In this document: positions 23,357 to 34,549 of the stretch, one piece after another | Position numbering within the stretch: the stretch's first letter is position 1 | How the letters are laid out: each line of letters begins with the position of its first letter | Assembly: GCA_900312665.1 (NCBI GenBank) | Contig: ONZQ02000018.1 | Coordinates: 62,001-126,000 of the forward strand | Length of the DNA: 64,000 nt | Direction of reading: 5' to 3' | Source of the DNA: Cephalotrichum gorgonifer | Taxonomy: Eukaryota; Ascomycota; Sordariomycetes; Microascales; Microascaceae | Notes under the pieces: model-generated | What the model saw: only the letters and a program-made list of their open reading frames with translations | Told to the model about the DNA's origin: nothing | Database searches by the model: none | Translations under genes and position numbers: made by a program

Positions 23357-25712
23357 TCAGACCTTACTTGTGCGAACCTCAGAACGAGGCTCCTCTACTT
23401 GCTCCTCGTCCTCCTCTAGCTCCTTCGCTCGCCTAGCAGCGGTGCCGACATCCTCCACATTTGTGAAGTCGACGGCACCACCAAAGACCTCCTCCATGCG
23501 CTCTAGCGAAATCTAGAAAAAGAAAAGTGTGTGCTAATTAGCTTCCATGTCCGAATTTCACAGCAATGGCATATTAAGGCGAAAAAAGGCGAAAAAAGGG
23601 GGTGGGGCCGGGGGGCGGGGACACGACTTACCCCCTTGGTCTCGGGAAGCCAGAACGCGCAGATGGCCATGATGAAGTTGCACGCGCCAAAGACGAAGTA
23701 GACCCCGAACGGGATCTTCACCAGCATCACGGGTGTCGCCTTTGAGACCGCGAGGTTGTGCAGCCAGTGGGTGAGCGAGGCGAGGGCGACGTTGTACGCC
23801 CGCAGGCGGTTAGTCGGGATCTCGGAGACGTATACCCATGCTGCAGTTGGTTTGTTAGCAAATACGGGCAGGAGTTCCAGGGTGGTAAATCGCAAAGCGA
23901 ACTCTGGGATCGGGAGGGGGGAAGAGTCAGGCGGGGACAGCACTTACCTACTGGGCCCCAGCCCATGTTGAAGGCGGCAGCGAAGATGTACACCATAGCC
24001 AAAGCCGCAATACCAGCGGGAGGAGGGTTGTCGTTCGTCCCAGGCTTGGGGCCAAAGCGGATGTACTTTTTCATGGTTAGTAAAAGAGATGGAGAAGGCG
24101 AAAAGGAAAAGCCGGAGAAGGACTTTGGCCACTCACGAATCCTAAGAATAACATGCAGAACGCCTGCACGGTGCCGCTCCACATCAGTGACATCCGGCGA
24201 CCAAGCGAATCGGCCAGGAAGAACACGAAGATCAAACACGTGACCACCTTGACGATCCCGTAGACGCCCTGGGCAAAGAGAGCTGTGGTGGTGCTCGAGA
24301 GGCCGAGGTCTTTGAAGATGGTGGGCGCGTAGTAGTTGATGGCACCGGTCTACATTCCGTCAGCAAGTAGTCCACATCTCGCCTCTAGGATTACCCAGAA
24401 GAGCAAGAGACAGGCGTCTATCTCGATTCACGAATCGGAGCACACCATAAAGAGGGGGCCACTCACTCCCGTCCATTGCTGGAACGTAATCATCCCAACC
24501 GTCAACAGCGCGCGCCTCCTGTTGGTCGGAACAGTCCAGCACTCCTTCTGCAGCGCCCAGAACCCGGTGTCTCCCATCAAGGCCTTCTCCTGGTCCAGCG
24601 CCGTTCGTAGCTCGAGCAGCTCCTGCTGCACGTACGGGTGCTCGGCGGGGAGCCCCCGCACGTCGGACAGCACGCTGGTGGCCTTCTCCCACTGGTCCTG
24701 GGATGCGAGCCAGCGGGGCGACTCCGGGCAGAAGAGCATGCTGATGAGGAGAAGGAGCGGGCAGAGGCCCTGGGTGGCGAGCGGGACCATCCAGGTGGCT
24801 CTGGGCTGATTCGCGGATAGGCTTGTTAGCGGGCGTTCTGGGCTTTGGGTAGTGCTAGGTAGGGCGTTGTCTGGACATGGGTATGCTTACCGGGAGGTGG
24901 AGGAGAGACCCGTAATTGATAAAGTATGCCATCATGCCTCCCATGACGAGCAGGAGCTGGAAGAAGCCGACGAGGAATCCGCGGATGGCGCGGGGGGAGT
25001 TCTCGGAGACGTAAGTGGGCGCAAGCATGGTTCCGGCACCGAGGCCGATACCCTCAATAAACCTGGTCCCCAAATAAGCTACAATGTCCTCCTAATAATC
25101 CATACCCCTAACCTAACCAGACCAAAGAGCTTACCGTCCGATGTAGAAGGCAGGAAGATGGCCGAAGGCGAAAGTCTGCATTATAGCGCCAACGAAGCCG
25201 GTGATAGCGACGCCAAGAAGCGACGGCTTCCTCCCCTTCCAGTCGGCGAAGGGGCTGGAAATAAGGGCGCCCAGGACGGCGCCGGCTTGCATCGTGGTGA
25301 CGAGGTTCCCGGCGAGGTCCGCAGCGACGTCCGGGCCGGCGACGTCGAGGCCGTACTCCCTATAGTCCCGAGGCGCCAATTAGTACTCTGGCTTCTCAAA
25401 GGATAGGTGGCGAACGCGTATCCTGAACCAGGATTGCGAACTTACCTTTTAAAGTCCGGCATAGCTAGAACGCCACCGATAATTCCCGCGTCCACGCCGA
25501 AGAGCGCGCCAGCGAAACATGACTGCGAAGTGATGCGGTCAGTCTGAAGGCACCTTCTACAGGCTTCCACTAGTAGGGGTCAACCGAGTCAATCTACTTA
25601 CCGAGGCCGTCAGCGCCAGGACGCGCCAATTGTACACCTCTGGCGGATCAACGCGGATCGCATCATTGCGGATGATGCGCTTCAGCACATTATGGATCCA
25701 ATTCTTCGTCAT
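23357..25712 (-). CDS. MFS sugar permease (quinate/hexose permease-like)
   Basis: A proton-coupled sugar or polyol importer of the plasma membrane, MFS sugar porter family. Nine exons can be joined from the start at 25712 to the TGA at 23357. The inferred junctions read LTAS/SCFAG, DFKR/EYGL, YIGR/FIEG, LHLP/PRAT, QWTG/TGAIN, LGF/YIRF, GPV/AWVY and ETKG/ISLE, all at GT-AG sites. The protein is about 540 residues. It has sugar-porter signatures: FGVDAGIIGG in TM1, ADWKGRKP after TM2, YVSENSPRAIRG, the PESPRWL motif, QQWTG.GAINYYAP in TM7 and PETKG before the C-terminus. Its ending (ISLERMEEVFGG) and general form recall quinate/hexose permeases such as QutD. The real substrate cannot be read from sequence. 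It lies 2.3 kb from the alpha-glucosidase end, with one unrelated gene between. Confidence 0.92.
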
Positions 25713-27822
25713 TTTGCGGGGAAGGGAGGGTCGAAGAAACAAATTACAAATGGGGTTTGCTTCCTCGCTTCGAGTATCTCTCCGACTTGAAGATAGAGAC
25801 AGGCGCGTTGTGGGAAGGGGCTTTCGAGTAGGATTTATGGATTCGAAATGTGGCACGGCATGGTGATATATACTTGGAAGTACTGTAGCATTCCTCAAGG
25901 GTAGTCAGAAGCTTATGGGCGGGTGTTATCCAGATCGGCGGGGACACCGGCTGCGGCCGCACACAGGATTCCTTCCTTCCCTTCCTTCCTTTCCTTCCCG
26001 TGGTCGTAAACTCCGCATTCACGAGGCTCGTGCATCCGGGGTGCAGGACCAAATGTGGGGAGGATCGAAAATCTGGGGTTTGTCGGTTGCTCGCCACTCG
26101 GGGACTGTCGGGTATTCCGCCGACTTAGTCATGGCTCGTATTATCGGTGGCTTGCCAAGCTGTTCTTGGTTACCTTGGCGGGGAGTTTCGGGTCCTTGCC
26201 CGAGACAAGTGGGCTGGCACTAGCTGATTGGAGACCACGGGATCATCGGTTCGTGCTGTCAAGATGGGCTGATCCGAGCCATGAGAGCACAAGTGAGAGT
26301 AAGGAGTTCCTTAACAGCCACGTGGGGAATATTGGTCCTTGGCTTCGGCATCCAGCATGGGTCGCAAAGATTCAGCTTAATTCTGCTCACCCGATGAGGA
26401 TGCCAATGTAGCAACACGCAAGAAAATATAGTAACAGCATCTCAGCACGATGTAACAATGGCCAACACAGAGATTCAAGAATTTGACCAGTTGACATCTG
26501 AACTTGAACCTGCAGCAGAGCAGGGCTAATTCGTAACACTTCGCATGCATGTATTCCACGGTCCATTGAAACATAAAGCGAAGGATCAGATGGTCGGGAG
26601 CTCCATGGAACCAGCCTACTGCTTCCCAGTGAGGTGATGCAGGGGAACCCAGCATCAGGATTCTGATCCCAATAGGGTCTCTCTAACAGAGTAAGCTCGG
26701 GATGAGCTTACACCTACTCGCAGGTGGCCGCCTACACTGAACAAGTGAACCAGTAGAGCCTCAGCCTCGAAGCTCGGGATCCAGGTCGCTGTATAGTTGA
26801 TCAATAATCCACACAGCTCTTGGATCGTCAGGTCAAGAGGGCGGGTCGCAGGAGGTCATCAAAGTCGCAAGTCTTCCAGTGAGAGTGTTCAGAATTGAGG
26901 TCACATCCTCAGAGCCGATACTGTAATCCCAGGCTCACACACAAGCCGAACAATCGGGTCTTCGAACAAAAATGAAGTGTATTCCTTGATCAACTACCTG
27001 CCTGAACAAAACGAGTGCCTCTCCAGCCTTAAGTACAAAAACCAAAGGAATTGATGCGAGTCAGTGAAGGGGGTGGGGGGGGGGGCTTCCCTGGTGGCCT
27101 CTGGGCCGGTTCCACCGAGCTGGTGTGCCAGGTCCAATCGGAGTTCCACCCTGCCCCACCTCCACCCTGCCCCACCTCACCAGGACCAGCAATGCGGTAT
27201 TGATATTTTAAGATAATGCGGGGAACACCAGATATGACATATGGGATCAAATCCAGCCAATATCGACCCCATCCCTTGCAAATCTACAAAAAAAATCGGG
27301 CCAAGTATATCAAAGTATGAGGGGGGATACGGGAAAGTATAACTACCATGGGATGGGTAATGCACGGGACATGCAACAGGTCTTTTCACAGCAATTTTAG
27401 TACGGTCCAAGAGGATGTCAAAACTGGTGAATGCTCCGATACACACTCCGAGTTTTTCACAGCAATTTTAGCGTACTCCAAGAAGACGACAGATCTTGTG
27501 GTTGGTTAGAATGCCTGCAGCAAGTACACACAAGCACCACCAGTACATACATTTTGCATGCCTCACTCGTACCAGGTGGTGGCTAGGCTTGTCTCGAGTG
27601 GTTTAGAGACGCATCGCTAGATGCATAGTAGGAACTGTTGTTTATATGAACGTGTGAAATCTCGAGTATGCTCTCTGGAGGTATTGAACTGGCACCGCCT
27701 TCTGGATGATGTTAGGATGTGAATATGTGACTGTAAAGCCGAGCAGTTCCGGTCATGCCTATGAGCTGCGCAGAGTCTGTCCGTCCCATGCCACAATCCA
27801 AACCTTCCAGGCGCGATGCCTT
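25713..27822. other. Long spacer with no gene recognised
   Basis: About 2.1 kb without a supportable gene. It contains the permease promoter, CTTCC-type simple sequence near 25968-25998, a G-run at about 27070-27085 and a doubled CCACCCTGCCCCACCTC unit near 27145-27180. A diverged direct repeat lies at 27383-27490. Confidence 0.5.
27383..27490. repeat. Diverged direct repeat
   Basis: TTTTCACAGCAATTTTAG occurs twice, near 27383 and 27454. Each copy is followed by a similar (T/C)(A/G)TAC.TCCAAGA(G/A)GA block. The period is about 70 bases. Copy number is two, and I do not recognise the source. Confidence 0.45.
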
Positions 27823-29337
27823 TCACCCCAACTGCAACCCACTGCAGCTATCCTCCATCTCCGTCGTATCCACCACCATTGCTGCAACCTCATTCCCAAA
27901 CTCTACCACATTCCCTCCACCCCACCCCTCGACTGTCATCTCCACACCCGCCGTAGCCACAAACCTAACCCATGCATCTTGCATCGCCTGGCTTGTCGCA
28001 TACTCAAGCGGTGTCGAGTCGCCGCGATACTGAGCATGCGTCCCAAACAGAAGTGGTAGTTCAGCCCCGTGCCAGGCCCCCATCCACCCCCTTGGACTGA
28101 TATTAGTGAAGTTCCCCGCGTAAAGATATCGGTACACGGGCCCCGTATACGCCGCGATCCGAGTCTTGGCCGCTTCGTGCGTCGGGCAGAAGAAATAGAA
28201 CATTGTCATTTGATCTGCGAGGGCGACGTCCACGCCGTCTGGATTGTACTCAACGAATGTCACCCCATCCTGTGCGTTGCTCCCTATCAGCGCGGGGAGT
28301 CTCGCTATCCTACCGGCCTGCGCGCGTGTCGAATAGTTCTCGAAGACGGTGCGGTTGTCCACGATGGGGGAGAAAGTGATACTTGGCGTCTCGCCCGCAT
28401 CATAGTACGTCTTCATAAACTCTTCAATGGCGAACGCGTCAACTTTGCGCATACACGAGAGTTCCTCGACGGGACTGAGCTCGCCGCACCCGAACTGTGA
28501 AGCCACAAAGGTGAAGTTGCCATGTATCGGGTCTACTGTCAGGATGTCTATGAATTCGTTTCCAGAATCCATGATGATGCTATTTGCGATAGGATCGTCG
28601 ATATATGTGTAGCCGTAATAGGCAATCGAGATAGCGCCGGAGCTCATGCCCCAAAGACCAATGCGTTCCGGGTCTCCCCCGAAGGCCGCGATATTGTCGC
28701 GCACCCACTCGATCGCCAGCCGCTGGTCTAGAAGCCCGACATTTTGATTTTCCAAAGGAAGTCCGGCGGCGTTGGGAAAACCAAAGATGTTATCCCGGTG
28801 GTTGAAGGACACCACAATATGGCCCTGCGTCCGTTGTATCCACTGTGATGGCAGCTGGTACGGCACATCGGTGCCACCTCCGAAAAAGGCTCCGCCGTAG
28901 AAGAAGATCAAGACAGGGAGGGCCTTCTTCGTCTTTCTCCCACCCCGGGGGGCCCAAATACTAAGGGTCAGACAGTCTTCGCTGATAGGCCCCGTGGTTC
29001 CGTTCAACCCCCCCAGGTTGAACTCCAGCACTTCGTTGGTGGTGACCATGGGGGAAGTAAGGGCGTATTGCATACAGCTCGGGGGAAGCTCCGTCGCATC
29101 CAACTCCCCGAACGGCGGCGCCGGCTCCGGTGGCGCGAACCGTAGATCATTGACGGGTGGCTTGGCATACGGAATGCCGAGGAATTTACGGACGGCGGGT
29201 GTTGCGCTGTCCACTGTGCCGTGGACTATGCCGCCTGTAGTCTGGATGGTGAGATCCACATCGCAGGAGCGAGCCTCGACGATCGGTCTTGAGACGGCCG
29301 CAGTCACGACGATGAGAGCTGCAGAGTTGAGCCGCAT
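27823..29337 (-). CDS. Secreted type-B carboxylesterase
   Basis: A 504-residue alpha/beta-hydrolase of the carboxylesterase type B/lipase family, which hydrolyses carboxylic esters outside the cell. The N-terminus (residues 1-23) looks like a signal peptide. Family blocks are present: GIPYAKPPVNDLRF, SEDCLTLSIWAP, the oxyanion region FFYGGAFFGGG, and WVRDNIAAFGGDPERI followed by the nucleophile Ser232. The catalytic His423 lies in GAWHGAELP, and Asp357 (NAQDG) sits where a Glu is usual. Two oddities stand out. The nucleophile elbow is GMSSGA rather than the common GESAG, and the acid seems to be Asp. The gene has no introns. It converges on nothing and lies downstream of the Zn2Cys6 regulator gene on the same strand. 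The substrate is unknown. Confidence 0.92.
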   Translation of the reverse strand: MRLNSAALIVVTAAVSRPIVEARSCDVDLTIQTTGGIVHGTVDSATPAVRKFLGIPYAKPPVNDLRFAPPEPAPPFGELDATELPPSCMQYALTSPMVTTNEVLEFNLGGLNGTTGPISEDCLTLSIWAPRGGRKTKKALPVLIFFYGGAFFGGGTDVPYQLPSQWIQRTQGHIVVSFNHRDNIFGFPNAAGLPLENQNVGLLDQRLAIEWVRDNIAAFGGDPERIGLWGMSSGAISIAYYGYTYIDDPIANSIIMDSGNEFIDILTVDPIHGNFTFVASQFGCGELSPVEELSCMRKVDAFAIEEFMKTYYDAGETPSITFSPIVDNRTVFENYSTRAQAGRIARLPALIGSNAQDGVTFVEYNPDGVDVALADQMTMFYFFCPTHEAAKTRIAAYTGPVYRYLYAGNFTNISPRGWMGAWHGAELPLLFGTHAQYRGDSTPLEYATSQAMQDAWVRFVATAGVEMTVEGWGGGNVVEFGNEVAAMVVDTTEMEDSCSGLQLG

Positions 29338-29791
29338 TGTGGACGATACTTCTTGTGTACGATGAGTGCCCTATGTACGAATATAGTTAAATCCCACTCA
29401 AGGCCCCGGTGAGGTGGCTAGCGGGCGAGGGTTTATTAAAGCATGCTGGTAAGGTGCACCCAAGCGAGAGAGCGCATATTTGAGCTTATTCGGCTTATAT
29501 TTAAATTTAATCGAGCAATATTTTCCGTCGAGACCTGGTAAAGGAGGTATGGTGGTGCATGAGTGCGCCCAAACTGGAGGAATATAGCCGAGGACGCGCA
29601 GGTTTGAGCTCATTAGGTTTACATTTCGAAGGATTCACTAGCTCCTGATTAATATGCACCATGCACTATCCGTTACACTATTACATTACTGGTGGGAAAC
29701 TGGGATCCACGGGAATACAAGAGTGGCCACACAATGCATCTCGACCCAAAATCCAACCCACCGACCATCCATCTCACGATTGTAGGCCGCC
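29338..29791. other. Promoter region of the carboxylesterase gene
   Basis: This spacer between two minus-strand genes includes an AT-rich stretch near 29490-29520. No gene is seen. Confidence 0.5.
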
Positions 29792-31955
29792 CTAGGACGC
29801 ATCGGGGTTATCCCAGATCCGCACCAGCTCCGAGCCCAACGACGGCGTCGGCCAGCCGCACCTATCCCGGCACGAGTCTAGCATTTCCAGGACGCAGCTC
29901 CTCTGGCGGGGATTCTGCATGAACATCCCGGCTACCACATGTAATCAGCATCAATTATCACGCTCTTAAGTATGGGGGCATTTCCGAACTTACCGATAAA
30001 CAAGCACTGCGAAGATAGCATGCTGGATGCATCCTCCGTAAGCGTCATACCAATACCGCAGACCATCTCGATGCTGTCCTGTATTGTCTTCTGACGCTTC
30101 ATGAAGCTCTCGAGTCCACCCAAGCACGGCTCATGAGCACAAAGCAAGATCCGGGACACATAGTGGATCTGCATCGCCAACCCTATCACGAAGTCAGCTT
30201 CAGCTCCTCAATAAACATTGGTCATCTTCATGGACAGGATACACACCAAAACACTGCGGGTGTATCAGCCTCGGCTGAAACACCTGAGTCCCATGCCGAC
30301 TCATGGTGGGCAAGGGGTTAAATTCGACCGTGAGATGCCCCCTCCACTCCACCATCATTTTCATCAGTGCCTTCGCCCACCCAATCCTCTCAGCTACGCC
30401 CGTCTCCGCCTCCTCGCCCGACTCGATCGCGCAAAAGTTGATCACTTGAGCGAGGATCCAAACCGCCCGTGAAGCAAGCTCATGGCTAGTGAGCTCCGGG
30501 TATGCTTTCTTGGGTATCCACGTACTGTACGTCCTCCTCCTCTCTCGGAACGCCACCCAGATATCCTGGCGCAGCCAGGCCCACCAAGTGGTGCTCTCGA
30601 GGCTCGACGCCTCGACCTCGATCTGCCGCGACCGGAGGATCCAGAACACTCCCTGTAGGTGCCGTTGCCAATCAGTCCGGGATCCGCGGAGCATCTCATA
30701 CGTAGAGACGATGAGGGTCGTGGCCATAAGCTCCTGGCTGTTCTGATATGACGAGTAACGCATGGCCTTTTGGACGTAATGCAAGGTCTGATAGTAATAC
30801 TGTAGAGCGCTGTTCTGGTCTGCGCGGTCCTTGAGGGATATGCTCCCGTCAAGAGACTGGTGGTAGCCCGACAGCGCCAGGATGGCGTTTAATAGGCCCG
30901 CGTTCCGGACGGCGAGGTGCGGTACCCTGGTGGAGAATGTGCGCCCCGGGTCGAATAGATCAAGCTGGTAGAAGCCGTGAGTGAGCCCTCGCCCAAATGG
31001 AATGGAAGAAATATGGAGCATACCCAAGAGCATATCCGATTCAGGAAATTCTCAAACAATACCTGCTCCCGGGCAAGGAGACAGATATTCTCCGACGCCT
31101 GCCACATCCTCTCCTCCGCTTGATCCGCCCTAGGATTCGCCGGCGTCATCGCTTCACCAGGGATTACCTCTCCGCCGACATCGTGCGCCGGCCCCATCTG
31201 CCCATCGATGATCCTCGTGGCCTTCTGCAAGGGCGTCATATCATTCTCATCTAACTCGCCCTCGGGGCCTAGGAACCCTAGCGCCCCATCGACACCCAGC
31301 GACACATCTGTATCCTCTAACGCCTCGCGCGACGCATCAGTAGCAAGCAGCCCGAACCACCGCACGGCGGCAACACCCGCAGCGGGCGTTGTGGACGCCG
31401 ATTCTGACTGCTGCCCCGAGAGCCAGTCGTTACCTACGTAGGGTGTCTGCTGCTGCTGAGCCTCACCATTCGCATCCCAGCTCAGATCGTCCGCAACGCG
31501 GCGCACATGCCCATTGGCAGGGGACAGACCCGGCGCGACGCATTGCGTCTGCCCGGCAGCGACGGCGCGGACGGTGTGTAGGATGTCTTCCTGGGAATGT
31601 ATGATCTGGCCCAGCTGGCGGAGGATCTCCAGAGTTGCAGGGTCGAATCTATCCTCCCGTGCTCACATCAGTTACGCCCGGCCCAATGGGAGAAACCAGG
31701 AGCAGAAACGTACGAAGAGTGGTCCTTCTCCGTGCTGTCGTACGAACACTGGATTCCAAGCGACGCGCAAAACCCACACGTGGGCTGCACGTTATCGCAC
31801 TTCGTCTTCCTCGCCCGACAGACATGACACGCTCTTACGCTCCGTTTGCGCGGATACCGGCTGTCTGACGAGAGTCGACGCGCCCGCTTACGCCCCACCT
31901 GGTCGCAGTTTGAGTCCGCGGGCTGGTTTGGCTCCGCATCGGTATGATCGGACAT
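29792..31955 (-). CDS. Zn2Cys6 fungal transcription factor
   Basis: A nuclear DNA-binding regulator. Five exons: 31955-31714, 31648-31024, 30964-30247, 30182-29994 and 29931-29792. They give 637 residues with consistent phases. The Gal4-type Zn2Cys6 cluster spans about residues 43-70: CHVCRARKTKC, then CGFCASLGIQC. The spacing is C-x2-C-x6-C-x6-C-x2-C-x6-C and a basic RKRARR/PRKR stretch precedes it. A fungal-specific middle region follows (FDPGRTFSTRVPHLAVRNAGLLNAILALSG and later LIVSTYEMLRG), matching the Fungal_trans_2 type domain rather than the classic Fungal_trans. The gene is divergent from the FAD oxidoreductase at 32633 across a 677-base spacer. This makes that enzyme its most likely local target (inference). 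Target pathway and ligand are unknown. Confidence 0.9.
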
Positions 31956-32632
31956 GCTGAACGGAATATCAAGTGGAGCACGGGTTTCGCGGGGAGTAGC
32001 AGGTCGATTATCCTGAATTAATTCACTGGTCGGGGAGGTTGTCGGTTAACACCCGGAAGGTGTGCGCGAGACAGGCACGGCCAGCTCCAGTTTGGGAGAG
32101 AGTGTGTGAGAGGGGAGGGACAGGGTTCGGGGAGTGTCGGGACGGCGAGAGGACGGATGGGGCATAGATCGACGGATGTTCGGGCGCCAAGGAAGAGGTC
32201 AGCACTACGTAGGACTGTTGCCACTCAGCTCGCCAAAGGAGCCAAAAACATGACGTAGCCCAAAATGGAATGCCAAGAGAAATTTGGTCACTCTCTCAGT
32301 GTCAACGGGGACGAAGAGCAGAAACCCAACACAATAGCAACCCTCCCATCTTGCTGAAGCAATACCCCGCCGTTACATTACACCAATTCCCATCACACCC
32401 ATCCCTCACGATCCTGAGATGTAACGAGATACGGGGACTCTCGGGAAGGACTGATGACGAGCATATCAATCCCCCACGGATGGTGGGGGACCCATCGTCA
32501 TCATGCTTCAGTCGTGTTGATGAGATAAAGCAGAGCTATATATGTATTCTATTCCTACCATATTTCGGTCCGACCATATCGATCCTACTGCATCCGTTCT
32601 GCTACCCACTCCCCCGAACGAATCCAGCCAAG
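31956..32632. promoter_or_regulatory. Divergent promoter, regulator and FAD oxidoreductase
   Basis: This 677-base spacer is shared by a Zn2Cys6 gene and a bacterial-looking oxidoreductase gene. A TATATAT-type box lies at about 32537-32543, 90 bases before the oxidoreductase start. CGG triplets, the half-sites of Zn2Cys6 proteins, are present, but I cannot assign a specific operator. Confidence 0.55.
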
Positions 32633-34549
32633 ATGACAGAGCTTAACGGGCAAATGGCGGCCGAGGCCGTAATCAAGGACGTGCAGGTGAATGGGGCGGG
32701 TGCGGCCGAAGTCAGCGGGAAAGACGACACTCATATTAATGGTACGTCCAAGGATACCAGCGAGGTCCATATCAACGGGACAAATGGTACCCAGGCGAAC
32801 GGGACAAAGAACATTCATATTAGCGGAACGAACAACATCAAGATCACCGGGACGAATAACATCCAAGTCGTCACCGGGGTCGCCGCCGCGACGACCACCT
32901 GGCAGAGGGCACATCTCCCCACCGGCCCCCGTATCTTCACAACCGATGTCCTCGTCGTAGGCGGTGGCATGGGCGGCATCGGTGCTGCCCTCGGTGCCCT
33001 CCGCCGCGGCCGCCGGGTCTTCCTAACTGAGGAATATACCTGGCTAGGCGGCCAGCTCACCAGCCAGGCGGTCCCCCCAGATGAGCACACCTGGGTCGAG
33101 CAGTTCGGCATCACGCGCTCGTACCGTGCCCTCCGCGACGGCATCAGGCAGTACTACCGCCACAATTACCCCCTTACGGAGGAGGCCCGGCGGCGCCCGC
33201 AACTCAACCCTGGTGCGGGCCACGTTAGCAAGCTCTGTCACGAGCCGCGCGTGGCCGTCGCCGTCATCGATTCGATGCTCATGCCCTACATCGGCAGCGG
33301 CCAGCTCGTGATCAAGAAGCTCGTGAAGCCCACCTCTTGCGAAATGGACTCCCAGAGCGGCGCCGTCCGCTCCGTCTCCTTCCGCCAACTCGACTCCCCC
33401 GACACCTTCACCGTGCGCGCGGCCTACACCATTGACGCCACGGAGCTAGGAGACCTTCTCCCCATGACCTCCACCCCCTACGTCACCGGCTTCGAGTCCC
33501 GCAGGGACACGGGCGAGCCCAGCGCACCGGACGAGGCGCAGCCGCAGAACTCCCAGGCCGTGTCTATCTGCTTCGCGGTCGACCACATCGAGGGCGAGGA
33601 CAACACGATCCCCAAGCCGGCATCCTACGATAAGTGGCGCGCCTTCGCTCCCGAGTTCTGGGGCGCCCCGCTCGTGAGCCTCCGGGCGCCGCACCCGCGC
33701 ACACTGGAGATCGTCGAGCGCGCATTCACGCCGAACCCCTCAGACGACCCGGCCGCCGTGTTCGCGGACCAGCGCGCCTCGGGCGGCGACATGAACCTCT
33801 GGACCTTCCGCCGCATCGCGGCGCGCGACAACTTCGTGCCAGGAGCGTACGCGTCCGACGTGTGTCTCGTCAACTGGCCCATGATCGACTACTTTGAGAA
33901 GCCCATCATCGACGTTTCCGAGGAGGAGCTGGAGGAGCGTCTCAGCGACGCGGCGGGCCTGTCTTACAGCATGCTCTACTACCTGCAGACGGAGTGTCCC
34001 CGCGAGGACGGGAAGGGCAAGGGCTACCCCGGTCTGCGCCTCCGGGGCGACATAACAGGCACGGAGCACGGACTGGCGATGGCGCCGTACATTCGCGAGG
34101 GCCGCCGGATCAAGGCCATCACGACGATCGTGGAGCAGGACCTCTCGCTGGATGTCCGCGGTGCCAAGGGTTCTGTCCACTACCCCGACAGCGTGGGCGT
34201 GGGCATGTACCGCATCGACCTGCACCCGTCCACGGGTGGCGACAACTACATCGACGTCGCGTGCTGCCCCTTCGAGATTCCCCTGGGAGCCCTGATTCCA
34301 CCCTCGCGGCCTAACCTGCTGGCTGGGTGCAAGAACATCGGGACGACGCACATTACGAACGGGTGCTATAGGTTGCATCCCGTGGAGTGGAACATCGGAG
34401 AGGCCGCGGGATTACTGGCGGCACATTGTCTGGAGACGGGACTCTCGCCGCAGGAGGTGCAGGGGAAGCCGGAGCTCTTCGAGGTGTTCCATAAGATTGT
34501 GGTGAAGGAGGGAATCGAGACCACGTGGCCCGATATTTCGGGGTACTGA
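32633..34549 (+). CDS. FAD-dependent oxidoreductase, bacterial-like, with added N-terminus
   Basis: A flavoprotein of the FAD-dependent oxidoreductase family close to PF12831. The substrate is unknown. The 638-residue protein has no introns. The Rossmann FAD motif VVGGGMGGIG starts near residue 108. It is followed by WLGGQLTSQAVPPDEH, LNPGAGHVSKLCHEPRVA, IDATELGDLLP, CFAVDHIEGEDNTI, SVGVGMYRIDLHPSTGG and GTTHITNGCYRLHPVEWNIGEAAG. These blocks read like bacterial members of about 530-550 residues. The first 100 residues are extra and low in complexity, with many Asn-Gly-Thr or Ser/Thr-Gly-Thr units. The ATG at 32633 follows a TATA box and has a good context (AAGATGA). The frame stays open upstream to 32270, so an earlier start is possible but unlikely. 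The gene is paired with the divergent Zn2Cys6 regulator. Horizontal origin is inference. Confidence 0.85.
   Translation: MTELNGQMAAEAVIKDVQVNGAGAAEVSGKDDTHINGTSKDTSEVHINGTNGTQANGTKNIHISGTNNIKITGTNNIQVVTGVAAATTTWQRAHLPTGPRIFTTDVLVVGGGMGGIGAALGALRRGRRVFLTEEYTWLGGQLTSQAVPPDEHTWVEQFGITRSYRALRDGIRQYYRHNYPLTEEARRRPQLNPGAGHVSKLCHEPRVAVAVIDSMLMPYIGSGQLVIKKLVKPTSCEMDSQSGAVRSVSFRQLDSPDTFTVRAAYTIDATELGDLLPMTSTPYVTGFESRRDTGEPSAPDEAQPQNSQAVSICFAVDHIEGEDNTIPKPASYDKWRAFAPEFWGAPLVSLRAPHPRTLEIVERAFTPNPSDDPAAVFADQRASGGDMNLWTFRRIAARDNFVPGAYASDVCLVNWPMIDYFEKPIIDVSEEELEERLSDAAGLSYSMLYYLQTECPREDGKGKGYPGLRLRGDITGTEHGLAMAPYIREGRRIKAITTIVEQDLSLDVRGAKGSVHYPDSVGVGMYRIDLHPSTGGDNYIDVACCPFEIPLGALIPPSRPNLLAGCKNIGTTHITNGCYRLHPVEWNIGEAAGLLAAHCLETGLSPQEVQGKPELFEVFHKIVVKEGIETTWPDISGY

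Noticed and set aside
33740..34378. 212-codon minus-strand frame over the FAD oxidoreductase
   Set aside because: It is an antisense shadow; the plus strand has clear conserved blocks.
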